Position numbers and translations under genes: made by a program. Under the pieces are notes generated by a model. That model searched no databases. It saw nothing but the letters and a program-made list of their open reading frames with translations, and was not told the origin of the DNA. From Mixophyes australis (taxonomy: Eukaryota > Chordata > Amphibia > Anura > Limnodynastidae), in NCBI GenBank assembly GCA_036250195.1, contig JAVHZZ010000008.1, positions 12,611,434-12,675,433 of the forward strand: 64,000 nucleotides of DNA, given 5' to 3'. Positions 1 to 11,340 of the stretch are shown piece after piece (the first letter of the stretch is position 1; every line of letters begins with the position of its first letter).

Positions 1-229
1 TCTGTTTCGCCTCCCATTAGTATGTAAGCTCCTACGAGCAGGGCCCTTGTCCCTCCCTCCTTTATTCCATTTCTTCTTCTACAACGTCACTGTACTTGCT
101 TTTCTTGGAGCATTTTTTGGAGTCTTGGTTTTACTTGTTTTACTCTGTACTGTTATACCCTGAATGGTCTACTGTTTATATTGTATTTTGTACGGTGCTG
201 TTGAAACCTTGTGGTGCCATATAAATAAA

Positions 230-265
<36 letters not shown>
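1..265 (+). mobile_element. LINE (L2/CR1-like) 3' tail, truncated by window edge
   Basis: The segment has the LINE 3'-UTR pattern seen elsewhere in the window: a 'gtaagctcctacgagcaggg' stretch, then a terminal 'gccatataaataaag' and an (AAT)n run at about 228-265. The same layout ends the L2 relic at 51.2-51.37 kb and, in antisense, the relics at 4.56, 40.0 and 54.6 kb. Only the 3' end is visible, so L2 and CR1 cannot be separated here. Confidence 0.65.
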
Positions 266-267
<2 letters not shown>

Positions 268-752
268 GCCATTGGTGACTATGTTCCAAAATTTGTGACA
301 CATTTTTTTTAACTCAAGACAATAACAACTGATGAAAGTCATTTATAACTGCTGCTGCCCTTTGATTAAGTTTGATAGTAGGAATTATAGTGGTTTACTT
401 AAGAATTTTCCTATTCTTATTTTGTTAGAAGAGTTGATAAGTTGTATGGAACAGAATAATAAGTTATTATACTCTCCAAACCAATGATTCAGTGATGAAG
501 ATGAAGAAGAGGATGCTGATCTTGTGAGCCAATAATTTTAATTCATTATAATTAAACACAGAAGATGACATTGCACACATTATGCTGATTTTAGAAATCA
601 GTGAAGTTGCGCTAATATTGAGCTCAAATTGATTTTGCTGCGTGCGTCTGGCTTGTAGTAGGTCTAATACCAGGCCTATAGGGACTGCGAGAGAATTGTT
701 CGGACCTGTAGGAATGCCTTATTGTCTTGCACAAACTTTACATGTTGCTTGT

Positions 753-1335
753 GGTCAGACTCCTCACTCATCACTGTCTCATTGTAAGACAAAATGCGTA
801 GTGTGCACAGCATACTGATAATTCATACTGAGCCAGTTCAGGACAGCATTAAAAGATACAGCTGCAGCTCAGCTGTATAGCAGATGAAATTCATACAATT
901 TATTTGAATCAGTGTTCGTACCACAATTAATGTTACTACTACTGATATCTATTTTCTGCGCCACAATTGCTAGAACTCTTGGGCTAATAATACAGCTATT
1001 GTGATCTCTGTGGGAAAATTGCTCTGCTCTGTCACATTTAGTAATTGACTCTAACAAATATAGAGAGAGGGTCAGACTCCTCATTCATCACTGTCTCCTT
1101 CTCAGACTGTGTGTGCAGTATGAATAACATACTGTGCAGTGTAGTTCTGCGCCAGTTCAGGCAGCATATTATCTTACTAGGTCCACCCATGCCACATCTG
1201 TGTCGCAGCTGAAATTCATACACTTGTTCTTCATTTGGTGCACCAGAGGAGAATTACTATATTGATTATTCATTTTGTTGCCCACTGGTCCTTAGCTAAT
1301 ACATCTGTTGATCTCTATGGGAACTGCTGTGTTCT
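753..1335. repeat. Tandem duplication, two copies of about 327 bp
   Basis: Copy 1 starts at 753 and copy 2 at 1080 with the same phrase 'ggtcagactcctca'. Matching landmarks follow in order: the CATCACTGTCTC box, 'gccagttcagg', 'gctgaaattcatac' and 'gatctctrtggga'. The copies differ by many substitutions and small indels, so the duplication is old. No coding capacity or terminal repeat was seen. It could be part of an unrecognised repeat family. Confidence 0.7.
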
Positions 1336-1770
1336 TTTTCTGCAATAATAATTATCACTGTTTTGTAATAAGTAATTGTATGATATCGGCCAAGTCAATG
1401 TTCACTGTTTCTGCGTCCTTTTCCAATATATTGTTTTGCTTAATTTAGTAATAAGATATTATTAAATAACTACACCAAAGCGGAAAAAGAGTGCGGTAAA
1501 AACCAGACCCAAGTCATTGACTAATATTTAAACAACTATAATCGATGGGATGCAGTTTCTGTATTGGCACTTTGAACAGTTGCACAAAAAATCCATCCAA
1601 CCTTAATGAGATCAATAGGGAGGGAAACAGTCATGCTGGAATGAGCCACTCAAGTTCCGTGGGACAGGATGACATGTATCTGTGGCATTAAAAGGTTGAA
1701 GAGCAGCCTCCTTCCACCTTAGCAGGATCAGCTCAACATAGCAATGATAAAAATAATAAATGCTAGTATT

Positions 1771-2110
1771 GGCAGCTAGGTGACTCAGTGGTTAGCACCT
1801 CTGCCTCACAGCACTGGGGTCCTGAGTTCGATTCCCGACCATGGCCTTATCTGTGTGGAGTTTGTATGCTTTCCCCGTGTTTGCGTGGGTTTCCTCCGGG
1901 TGCTCCGGTTTCCCTCCCACACTCCAAAAACATACTGGTAGGTTAATTGTCTGCTATTAAAATTGCCCTAAGTCTCTCTCGGTCTGTGTGTGTGTCTATG
2001 TTAGAGGATTTAGACTGTAAGGGGCAGGGACTGATGTGAGTTAGTTCTCTGTACAGCACTGAGGAATTAGTGGCGCTATATAAATAAATAGATGATGATG
2101 ATGATGATGA
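1771..2110 (+). mobile_element. tRNA-derived SINE, copy A
   Basis: Nearly full-length SINE. The head 'gactcagtggttagcac' matches a Pol III A-box region and 'gagttcgattcc' a B-box. The body includes 'gtgggtttcctccgggtgct' and 'aaaacatactggtaggttaa'. The tail 'tggcgctatataaataaata' with (GAT)n resembles the L2 3' end at 51.3 kb. Six more copies occur in the window. Target-site duplications are not clear here. Confidence 0.9.
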
Positions 2111-2586
2111 AGTACTCAGTTCTCAAGAGACAATGCAAGGTTCGGATTCTGAAGATAATTATAGTGATGATTAGATTAGTGGAGGAGGCAGAGCAAGAAG
2201 TTGGAGATGCATTTGGCTAAAGATGAAAATACAGATCTGTTAACACTTTATTAGTGATGCAAATTTTATGACTCTAAACTAGCTTGATTGATATCAACAC
2301 TATAAATGCCATTGTTCTGTTCTCTATTTTGCTCCTATGGACTTGCTATTGTAAATAAGTCAGACTAGATCTTGCAAGTCAGTCACTGCTGGGAGTGAAT
2401 GCATCCGTAATGTCATTTCTAAGTGATGTAATGAAGTGAAGTAATAGGAATTTACAGATGAATAAGACAGTTGAAGAATCATTGAACAACATCTGAGGAT
2501 CGCAAGCAAGAATCTGCTATTTCCAGAAACTGTATTTACCATATCACTGCTGTGTGGACAAGGTACAGATGTAGCAAATGTTAAAA

Positions 2587-2711
2587 TGACATCTGGTGTC
2601 GCACACTGCCATTCATGTAATGCATCCTGGGGCTTGAAGTGTTTTTCAAAAAGAATCTCAAGTACCTTTTTTTTTATTACATGCAGTACCTTTTTCTACC
2701 ACCAGATGTCA
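2587..2711. repeat. Short element bounded by a perfect 12-bp inverted repeat
   Basis: TGACATCTGGTG at 2587-2598 is the exact reverse complement of CACCAGATGTCA at 2700-2711. The spacer is about 100 bp, T-rich in its second half. This could be a miniature DNA transposon or a fold-back sequence. No target duplication was identified, and no gene lies within 1.3 kb on either side. Confidence 0.4.
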
Positions 2712-2997
2712 GATTGTGCTGGAAACCCCATTAAGCTGAATAGGAAATCTCCATAATACTGTGGATTAATCAATGAATAAGCTCCCCTGGTCAGTTAAGG
2801 ACAATGTCATTTAGCGCCGAGGCTTTGTTAATTTAATGTGTTTTAAAAAAAAAGCAAAAACATTTCTAATTGGATGAATATTTCTATTGGACTGCTTCAG
2901 GAAAGAAGAATTTGCTGTTTAATAAGAAAAAAGGGGTTTTGAGGGGTTTTTATTTAAATAAAAGTATTTGACCTCTTTTTATGTATCTTTATTTTTT

Positions 2998-3190
2998 TCC
3001 ATGACAGCTATTGTGGAGCTACGTGTTCCACAATGGGCACTGCCAGCCAAGGATATGCTGGTTTTCCTAGTTGCACAAGCCCCCAGCATGCACAAACAGT
3101 CAAGGGCTTGCTAGGACATGTAGTACCACAACAGATGGGAACACTTCAGTGGTCCCTATTTTTTACATTTACTTTTACTTTGGCTCCCAC
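2998..3190. repeat. Dispersed repeat of the 'tgctgg...tgtagt' type
   Basis: The stretch has inverted 'gccagc...tgctgg' pieces around 'agcatgcacaaacagtc' and ends with 'catgtagtaccacaacagat'. It resembles 20540-20650, which carries the same 'tgctggcatttgtagtacca' wording. Short ORFs here have no recognisable domain. Confidence 0.4.
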
Positions 3191-4556
3191 CTCCCAACGA
3201 GTGCGGGAAGATTCTCGCCGCTTTATAGCACAGGTTTGTTTGCCTCTAGCAGGGGAGGGGGCGCTGACTCAAATCACACATGCTGGTTCACATGATTACC
3301 AGGGGACCCCATCTGCAGATGGCATTCGGAATGTAGTTAGAAATGGTCGCACTTTAGCTTCCAAGGGGTAGAATCACACCAAGGAGAGTGTTGCTTCAAA
3401 CTACTGGAATAAAGTCTAATTTCAGACATTGGACCCACTTGGGTGAAACTCAATTGTTCTTGTGCACCTCTATGGAGTGCGAGGAATAATCTGTGATATT
3501 AAATCACAGCGGAGTGCCTAGTGGCCATTCCGTCTTTGGAGATCACAGCCCCCTTGGCGAGAGCAGCTGTAGCCACAACTTTGGCGAACATGGGGAACAA
3601 GCTACTCTCAGCTGAGCGATATCCACAAGAGTGCCCACTTACCACAAAAGTGAAAGCCTTGTCTAGAATCAGAGGACTACTGAGAATGAGTGCAGTGACG
3701 TGATAGGGGGTGGCCACAAGACAATACCAGGCTATGGACTATGGAGCAGATTCAGTCCTGCTTGGCGGAGGCCCAAATTTTATCTGGGGACCCCAAAGCT
3801 CAATGGAAGAGGTTCCCGAAGGAGAGATCACCACCAAACTGGAACGGGGGTTGGTAAACACTTTTTTACAAAAAGTAGAATAGCCTTTAAAATCTGTTGT
3901 TTATGTAGAGTTAGTCTGATGCATTGTATCCGCTTCTTCCTATGCCTACCAGTGGCAGTGTTGCATTCGGTGCCTATGGGGATATCGGTTCAATTGAACT
4001 AGATCTATTCCTAAATGTGAACATCACACAGAGGAGGTTAATTCCCTCCATAATTTTGTTATTTGCTCAAAAAAGGGCATACTTCACATTGATAAAATTA
4101 TCATTATTTTATTAAATACTTAACAGCGAGAGACATCGTGTAAAGGATAGGGTGTTAGCTGATATTACAGAACAAATAAAAACATGTCAAAAAAGTGTCA
4201 AAATGTAAAAAGTGAAGAACAGTAAATTAAAATACCATCAACAAGAGCTGCGGCCTCAAGAGGGAACCGGTTTGTAAACAAATTAGACATTTGGCATAAA
4301 GTATGACAGTTACTGTGCACAAGCTTTATAGTGATTAAGATAAAAACCATTGTACGATCCTAATGTGTGAATGTCAGCACTTGCTACAGTTTTCTCTTCT
4401 AGATTCACATTGAATCGTCTAATGTATTTTTTGCTTTTATTGCCATTAGAATTGGGTCAACAAATCTAATATTAAGATTATCATGAATACGCTGAATATT
4501 TTTATTTTATGTTGCCTGAAATGGATTGAATGCTGCAATTTATTTGCTTATTACAC

Positions 4557-4830
4557 ACTTATTATTATTATTATCCTTTATTTGTTAGGCGCCACAAGGT
4601 TTCCGCGGCGCCGTACACCATACAAACATTACACTATACAGGGTGAAACAGCACAAAACAATAAACAAAAATACCAGTACTTCAGAATCTCCAGGCAAGT
4701 TCAGCAATAAACATGGAGCAGAAGAACAGGTGAGGAGACAGGAGGGAAGACGGCCCTGCTCATTTGAGCTTACATCCTAAGGGAGGGAAAACAGAAAGAC
4801 ACAAGGGGACACACTTAAATTGTACTTATA
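4557..4830 (-). mobile_element. Antisense L2-like LINE 3' tail
   Basis: Read on the minus strand this is a LINE 3' UTR. It starts at 'gtaagctcaaatgagcaggg', passes 'gtacggcgccgcggaaacct' and ends in 'caaataaagg' with an (ATA)n run at 4557-4575. It belongs to the same family as 40.0 kb and 54.6 kb. No reverse-transcriptase sequence is attached, so the copy is 5'-truncated, as is usual for LINEs. Confidence 0.7.
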
Positions 4831-5754
4831 TGTAAAAAGGCTTCTCAAGCGTTCCAATACCAAGATGCCGCCCTGATTATATCAGAGTGCCACTATGCTC
4901 AAATTCTATAGTCTAGCGGATGTGATGTTAATATACACGTCAGTTGTTAGCGTGTTCCGTTCCTGCGGTCTCCATGAAAATGGAAAATCATTTGTGACAA
5001 GCATTCCCTATGCAACTTCTTGCTTTATTGCTTTGCTTTAATTTCAGAATGACAAAGTACTTAACAACATAAAGATTCCATGCACTTTCTTGTGACCCTG
5101 GCACTAAATGAACAGAGACCAGCTCTCTAGGCACCGGCCGACTTATTAAGCATGGGTCATCCTGAACCATTAAAACAGACATATTTTTATACTTGACACT
5201 CCTCCCACAGCCCTAGCTTGATGGGCAGATGACACTCCCACCTTCCCTTTAAAAAGGAGTTCTCATCAGCTGCACTGCTTGATCAGTCTTACTTTAGATA
5301 CCCCCTGTCAGCCTGCTGTATCTGTGAGAAATAAATTTTCAAACTATGTAAGTTAAATCAGATTTTATACCATTATTTTGTTACACATATGTCTTCCACT
5401 TGTTTATTTTTAAGCTAGGTGCATTGCTGCACAAATGTGTAACTCTGTTTGCAGTCTTTCTCTGTAGATTACCGCTAAATACCTATCTCCTCTTTTAGAA
5501 GCCTGTGGCAAACACCTCCCTTTGTCAAAGTAGGTATATATTTCATGAAACTGTTTGATACCTTGTCCTTCTCTTGCATCATAAATCTATGTATGTTTAT
5601 TTTATGAGTTCTGTTTTAGATGATATTAAAAAATATGTGCAATGGATTATTGGTTTTTAATGATTGAAAGATGATACATACACCTGATGGCAATATTTAC
5701 ACAATCTGAATCCTGATTGGATGATCATACTATAGATATGATCACGTCTGGCTA

Positions 5755-5806
5755 GTCCCCACCGTCTTGATAAACACTTAAACGCCAAAACGCGTTGGTA
5801 GCATAG
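5755..5806 (+). ncRNA. Decayed hammerhead-ribozyme-like motif
   Basis: The stretch 'cgccaaaacgcgttgg' at about 5783-5798 matches the 3' half of the minimal hammerhead known from PLEs (GAAA-CGCG-UY) with G12 changed to A. Upstream, 'gtcttgataaaca' could be a decayed CTGANGA box. Stem II is not convincing. Presumed inactive; the call rests on similarity to the better motif 300 bp downstream. Confidence 0.3.
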
Positions 5807-6075
5807 AATGTGCTGTAGGCAGATTCCTATTATGATACAATGGTAACCAATGTGCATATGAAAGCATATAACTCAGGAATTCCATCTATTTCCAGATGGG
5901 GGTACTATATGTTTGTATTTTAATAATTTCACATGTGAGTAGTTACACTTGTTTTTATTTTTCTCTAAGGTCAAATAAAAGGTAATATACCAGGATCTTT
6001 TCTCTGTTTCTGAGATATTGATAAAGGCGTAATCACTACTACGTAATTACTACTTTGGTTCTGATTGTAATGTTT

Positions 6076-6130
6076 GCAACATCCTCTGAGGAAATTGCCT
6101 GTGGGCGAGGAAACGCGTCGGGTTAGCTAC
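6076..6130 (+). ncRNA. Hammerhead-ribozyme-like motif (PLE type)
   Basis: The core CTGAGGA is at 6086-6092 (position 7 of the hammerhead core is variable). A 5-bp stem II follows, TTGCC/GGCGA with a TGTG loop. GAAA is at 6110-6113, the minimal stem III ACGCGT at 6113-6118, and the expected cleavage nucleotide C at 6119. Helix I can form only partly (CCT with GGG, including a wobble). Such minimal type I hammerheads are known from PLE terminal repeats. A PLE relic flanking this motif is inferred, because no ORF remains here. Confidence 0.5.
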
Positions 6131-6639
6131 TTATTAATATACCTGTTGGATGCACTTTCTATCATCACCTGTGATTATTCTACAGTTTTTGTGAACAATA
6201 TCATCTAACGCCGTACGATCGTGGTTATTACATCTTGAGACTCTGCCAGGAGATATGCTGAGAGTCTGCTGTGGAATGGGAAGGATTCCTCAAAAAACGC
6301 TTAAAGATATCATCAGTAATTGCTAACTTGTGTCTCTTTGTTCCTAACGTCGGATAGATTGTCCCTTTGTTATTTCACTACGTACAAGAGTTCTATTATA
6401 TTTATAAGTTATTACCAATGGAGTGACTGCTCACTAATGTGTCCTATCCCAAAGTTGAAAACCAACAGACGTTGACTATTTAAGTGTCCCTCGAGTCATT
6501 CTCTGTTTTCCACATGAAACAGGCGGAATTCTCCACGTTGCAGGGAAGGAAGTAACTTTAACTATCATCACGGCCTTAGAAGTGATTGTACACCGAGTTT
6601 GTTGATCGGGATTCGAGTGATTACATTTTAGATGTTATT

Positions 6640-6664
6640 ATTGATATATATATATATATACAGG
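6640..6664. repeat. (TA)n microsatellite
   Basis: A short run of alternating T and A at about 6644-6662. The flanks up to 7.3 kb are AT-rich and hold no recognised gene; 'cagcgctctttatgc' at about 6790 resembles PLE long-terminal-repeat sequence but was not proved. Confidence 0.6.
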
Positions 6665-7398
6665 GTGGACCAAGTGGTATTAATTTATATACTGTTGATG
6701 CATTTACAATTGTATGAATGAAAAATGGTTTTTATTTTTGATCACCACGGTTTATTTGATGATTGTTTAGTATAAGTAGTCTGTGTTTCAGCGCTCTTTA
6801 TGCATTTTTTGATTTTTCTTAGTCTACAAAGGCAGGATTTTAAAGGTATCCTGGAATCTTACCTGTGGGCTGAACTTATTGGTGTTTCTGGAGCAGTCAC
6901 AGTGAAGGGAGCGTTGTATGAAAGCTCTCATTCATTTCAGTAAATTGAGTGTAGCTACAAAGGGTGGGAATACACATCACCCTTTGTTTATAAGGATATT
7001 AGATGAACAATCTCTCGTTGCCTTTGAAATTCCATCGTTGGACTTTTTTTTAATGTAAGAACGCATATACAAGAGAATGATCTTTGGTCATCGATGATGA
7101 TACATACTGTGGTGTAGTTATAGCTAGGATGTATGTTTTAACAAAATAAATATTGTATAATATAGTAATACCAACTGTTCCTGCAGCTGCAATAAAGTCT
7201 GCACCATCTGTACATTTCCAAGGAAAACCCGCAAAGCAGTTCACGTGTGTTTCCCTGACAGCCTTCTCAATAACATATATAGAGATATTTAATTTCTTAT
7301 GTTAGAGAAACTTAACTTGTTTGTGGAACGGTGTTAAAAAATAAATCACTGTCAGACTATTACAGCACTTGAATCCTGAATGCACTTGTCACTGTAGT

Positions 7399-7769
7399 CA
7401 GCAATATAATCATCATCATCATCATCATCACCATTTATTTATATAGCGCCACTGATTCCGTAGCGCTGTACAGAGAACTCATTCACATCAGTCCCTGCCC
7501 AATTGGAGCTTACAGTCTAAATTCCCTAACATACACACACAGACATAGAGAGAGACTAGGGTCAATTTTGATAGCAGCCAATTAACCTACTAGTATGTTT
7601 TTGGAGTGTGGGAGGAAACCGGAGCACCCGGAGGAAACCCACGCAAACATAGGGAGAACATACAAACTCCACACAGATAAGGCCATGGTCGGGAATTGAA
7701 CTCATGACCCCAGCGCTGTGAGGCAGAAGTGCTAACCACTGAGCCACCGTGCTGCCCACAGCATATAAT
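7399..7769 (-). mobile_element. tRNA-derived SINE, copy B, with target-site duplication
   Basis: Full-length antisense copy. The (ATC)n run at about 7409-7432 is the tail, and the head 'gggcagcacggtggctcag' (read on minus) ends near 7757. 'cagcaatataat' at 7399-7410 and 'cagcatataat' at 7759-7769 look like a target-site duplication of 11-12 bp with one indel. A-box and B-box regions are intact. The ORFs across it are antisense SINE frames. Confidence 0.92.
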
Positions 7770-8818
7770 GTGTAACAATCATCTTTTACCCCGTATTGTT
7801 TTTTTTTCCCATATCCCCAATTTGTCATTGGATACATATTTGATCAGTCTCGTTTCTTCTAGATCAACAGTTGCTTCTGACTCTCTGCCGTCATTGAAAG
7901 GACCCCCTAGGAGTTTCAACCAGATCCATTATATAGACCGGGGTATACAGTCTAGATTGACATGATCGACTGCTTGTAAACAGCACCTGGTGTATTCTCT
8001 GTTCTTGGTAAACAAGAAACACAATTATCTTGCAAGAAATGTACAGTAAACTTAGAAATGAAATATCTGTGCATGAATAGAGGGCTCTGAAATGAAATAT
8101 CCGGGCTATGAATGGAATTTGCCAGACTCCCTCTTTCACGGAGTGTGTATTTATTGCAAATACCTCACCATATTTCTTTAATCAAGTTCTCTTTATGTTG
8201 TTTGTATCTAATATCTGTACGGTTTTAACTGTGCCCGATGACATTTAATAAAGTGTGCTCGGTCCGCATCTAGTGTAAAAACTACAAGTAAAGAGTTTGG
8301 CTCTATCTAAGATAAGTGCACAGTGCTTGTTCTTAAACATTGTTATTACAGAAGGAGCTGGTATGAGGTCTGTTATCACGAAGGTCTGTGGCCTAGGATT
8401 TTCTAGGTAAGGGGCTATCCATCATTTGGAGCACAAGGTCTAAAATTTTAGTAAACTATATTTAGATCCTTGTATTCCTTCATCCTGTCTCTGGCATGCA
8501 ATTGTATAGCAGTGCTCCTCGCAGTGTCTGTGCCCTTGCCAATAATTTACAATAATTTTCAGGCACATGTTGCTGGGACTGGCTGCAAACTTTCTCGAAC
8601 CGGTGTGAAAACTGGAAGATTGGCCGAAATTTGTCAAAATTTAGACAGATTAAAAATAATTGTGATTTGAGTAAATTGAGGAAGTCATTTTAGCCCTCAA
8701 TATATAGTTATTTATTTTATATATTATTCTCATACAGCTTATTATACATATATGGTTTCATTTAGCCTTGGAAGTAAATCAAATTAGGAGGTACAATTTT
8801 GTGCCTTGGTAAAGCCAT

Positions 8819-8862
8819 GTTGCTCTGAAGAGGGGCAAATTTAGACAGGAAACATTCCAGTG
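8819..8862 (+). ncRNA. Weak hammerhead-like motif
   Basis: CTGAAGA at 8825-8831 fits the CTGANGA box. GAAAC at 8849-8853 followed by 'attcc' could be the other half of the core. No stem II of more than 2-3 bp and no helix I were found. It is listed only because better examples occur at 6.1, 33.2, 48.6 and 60.6 kb. Confidence 0.15.
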
Positions 8863-9549
8863 ATAAATGCTTTGAAGTTTGCTTTACCTTCTCCCTTCCA
8901 TAGAATGGCCAGTTGACACCATATTTGTAAATTTGCATTTTGCTGAATCCATAGTCTATAAATGGGCTCTATGGTGTTGTTGGAATAGGGGTATGGACAA
9001 GTCTAGCACCGCAAAGCATTGCAAGAGTTATCAATATAGCAGCTAAAATTCATAGAATTGAGTTCCTCTAGATTTGGCGCACCAACATTTATATATATTA
9101 TTAGTACATGTCACGATTATTCATTCATAAACAGAGATCTAGAGATGCAACACATACAATAAACTTACCGGGAACTTACCGGGACAACCTAACCCGGAAG
9201 TTACACGGAGCTTGACCATGATATGAATTACAAGCAGAAATCTTTTGGCTGCGTGTTAAAGAAACCTTGATATGCATCGTACTTCTTACATATTGTAAGT
9301 GAATTTTATTCTTTGTGCATTAAACGCTTTTTTTTGAACTATTACACTATTGGGGCATCGATGTCTGTCTTCTTGTCTCCCAACTGCATATGATACCATT
9401 CGGTGGAACTTGGGAACATTTAAGAAAAGATGCCTGATGAATAATGCGAATTCCATTGAAATGTTGTTGTGTCATTGGACATTGGGACTTACAATAGACA
9501 CTACTGTGAATATGAACATTATATTTTGATTTTACGTGTTGTGTGTTAT

Positions 9550-10095
9550 AGATTAATTATTTAATGCCTGGGATTGTTGTGGGAAATGGTTATATTTGTT
9601 AAACGTAACTGCTATTTAAATTATTGCTGGGGCTGTTTGGAGGGAGGGAAATAAGTTTATTTATTAAATGTGTTCGCTATCTAATGTCAGGGTTGGTTGG
9701 AGGGAAAGAGATCTATTTAGCAAATGTGAATATTATTATTTTAATGTTGTGGCTGGAGGGAGGCCTAATTATAAAACGTGGGTGCTATTCATTTAACACT
9801 GAGACTGGTTGGAGTTTTCTAAATTTTATGTACCCATATTTTTCCAAATAGGGCCTCCAATATTCCAGGATCCAGTCAACCAGCAAATGAGCTAAAGTAA
9901 CCAGCAGCCAAAAGTGGTGACAGTGACAAGAACAGATAGGAGAGAGCAGGACAGTCTGCCAACTAGGACAGTTGGGAGGTATGTCCCGCTTCACTGTGTA
10001 CTGCTCGTGAAGGCAGAACTGTGTGCACCTAACAGTAGTGCACACAGTATTGCCTGTGTATTTGTCTAAAATGATAACCATGCTACATCATAGGG
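9550..10095 (+). repeat. Composite dispersed repeat, copy 1 (with internal AT/GG-rich array)
   Basis: Positions 9560-9830 hold four to five degenerate units of about 65-75 bp of the form 'tttattaaatgtg...gctatttaatg...ggctggttggaggga'. A non-repetitive part follows with 'aagaacagataggagagagc', 'aggacagtctgcc' and 'cctaacagtagtgcacacag'. The same order recurs at 18.12-18.48 kb and, inverted, at 22.88-23.88 kb. No coding sequence was recognised. Confidence 0.6.
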
Positions 10096-10139
10096 GGTTA
10101 CCCTGTCTAAAGTGCCAAGGCTCCCCAGAGCCTTAATCC

Positions 10140-10232
10140 AGCTCTGGGCCTGGGCATAAAAATATATATATATATGTATTAAGCAACACTAAAATAGCCT
10201 CTTTTTATATAGATATATATATATATATTGTA
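10140..10232. repeat. Two (TA)n microsatellites
   Basis: Alternating TA runs at about 10158-10176 and 10206-10229, separated by 'gtattaagcaacactaaaat'. Confidence 0.6.
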
Positions 10233-10311
10233 CCAAAAACCACCCTTTAAGGATGGGCCGCTACTTATGGGCCAGTGCTGTTTGCTTGCCCCCCGGGGCT
10301 AAAGTCTGCCA

Positions 10312-10493
10312 GCCCTCTGTCACTGTGTCCCTCTGTCACTGTGTCTCTCAGTCACTGTGTCTCTCTATCACTGTGTCTCTCTGCCACTGTGTCTCTCAGT
10401 CACTGTGTCTCTCTATCACTGTGTCTCTCTGTCACTGTGTCTCTCGGTCATTGTGTCCCTCGGTCACTGTATTCCTCTGTCACTGTGTCATGA
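10312..10493. repeat. 16-bp minisatellite, about 11 copies
   Basis: The unit is close to CACTGTGTCTCTCTGT, with variants CAGT, CTAT and CGGT in the last four bases. The array is open in several frames because 16 is not a multiple of three; the frames encode only repetitive L-C-S-V-T peptides and are not genes. Confidence 0.9.
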
Positions 10494-10499
10494 GACAAA

Positions 10500-11340
10500 T
10501 GTCCCACTGAACAGGTTTCAAAAATTCACCCATTTCAGCCTATAACTGTCTTCTCTACACTATGCACCCAAAAGAAAGCAATATTTGTCTTTTATATACT
10601 TCACAACTATTAAGTCACATGGGCATCTCAATTTACTACTACATAACATGGAGCACTTAGATGTAAAATGTGCATTAAAACAGCTTCTTCTCTAAGTGTG
10701 AGTTGTCTTTAAAATATTGATTTACAAAAAGTGCTAATCTTAAACAATCATATGAAGCTTTTCTTAATAAATTCTATTTCATTCCTGGAAATAATGATGA
10801 TTTTTATATCTATAATCTAGAGAAATGACCAGTAGCCAGAAATATAATTTAGGTTAAGAATACTGATAATCATCATGAGAATTGTGCAGAGTTTGTGTAG
10901 CCCTCTTGCTGTTTCCTCCTGAACTGGAACTCCTACGAGACTTACATTTTACAAACAGTGCTCTTTTTATGAATTCGAATGACTCTTAAAAATACAGTAT
11001 CTCAGCATTAACATTTAAAGTAAATGGTTTGTAATTTTAAATCTTGACACCTGTCATTTCCAGTTAGTCTGCAAGTGGATCTATGAACTAAATTGAGAAG
11101 ACTGGAGACCAGTGCAGGAATGGAACAGTAGAGGGCGCTAGTAATAGAGACACAGCAACAATGCACATTAGGCAGTATTTTTCAGTATTTTTTCTAATGC
11201 CCAAACGGGTGCAACTGGGGCTGGTGAGGATGTTTTAAATTTGACAAGCTAGTTACATTATTTTGAAACAATCAGCTTTGCATTCTTTTATATGTGCACA
11301 TCATTGTTTCCAAATTAATATGCAACTTAGGGATATGTGG
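10500..11340. other. AT-rich spacer, no gene seen
   Basis: The 840 bases between the 16-bp and 43-bp arrays are AT-rich with stops in all frames. No TIRs, LINE or SINE landmarks were recognised. Confidence 0.5.

Noticed and set aside
1771..1850. tRNA gene suggested by A and B boxes
   Set aside because: It is the head of a SINE; no acceptor stem or anticodon arm can be formed.
10253..10545. Three overlapping ORFs of 62-85 codons
   Set aside because: All three translate the 16-bp minisatellite in its different frames.
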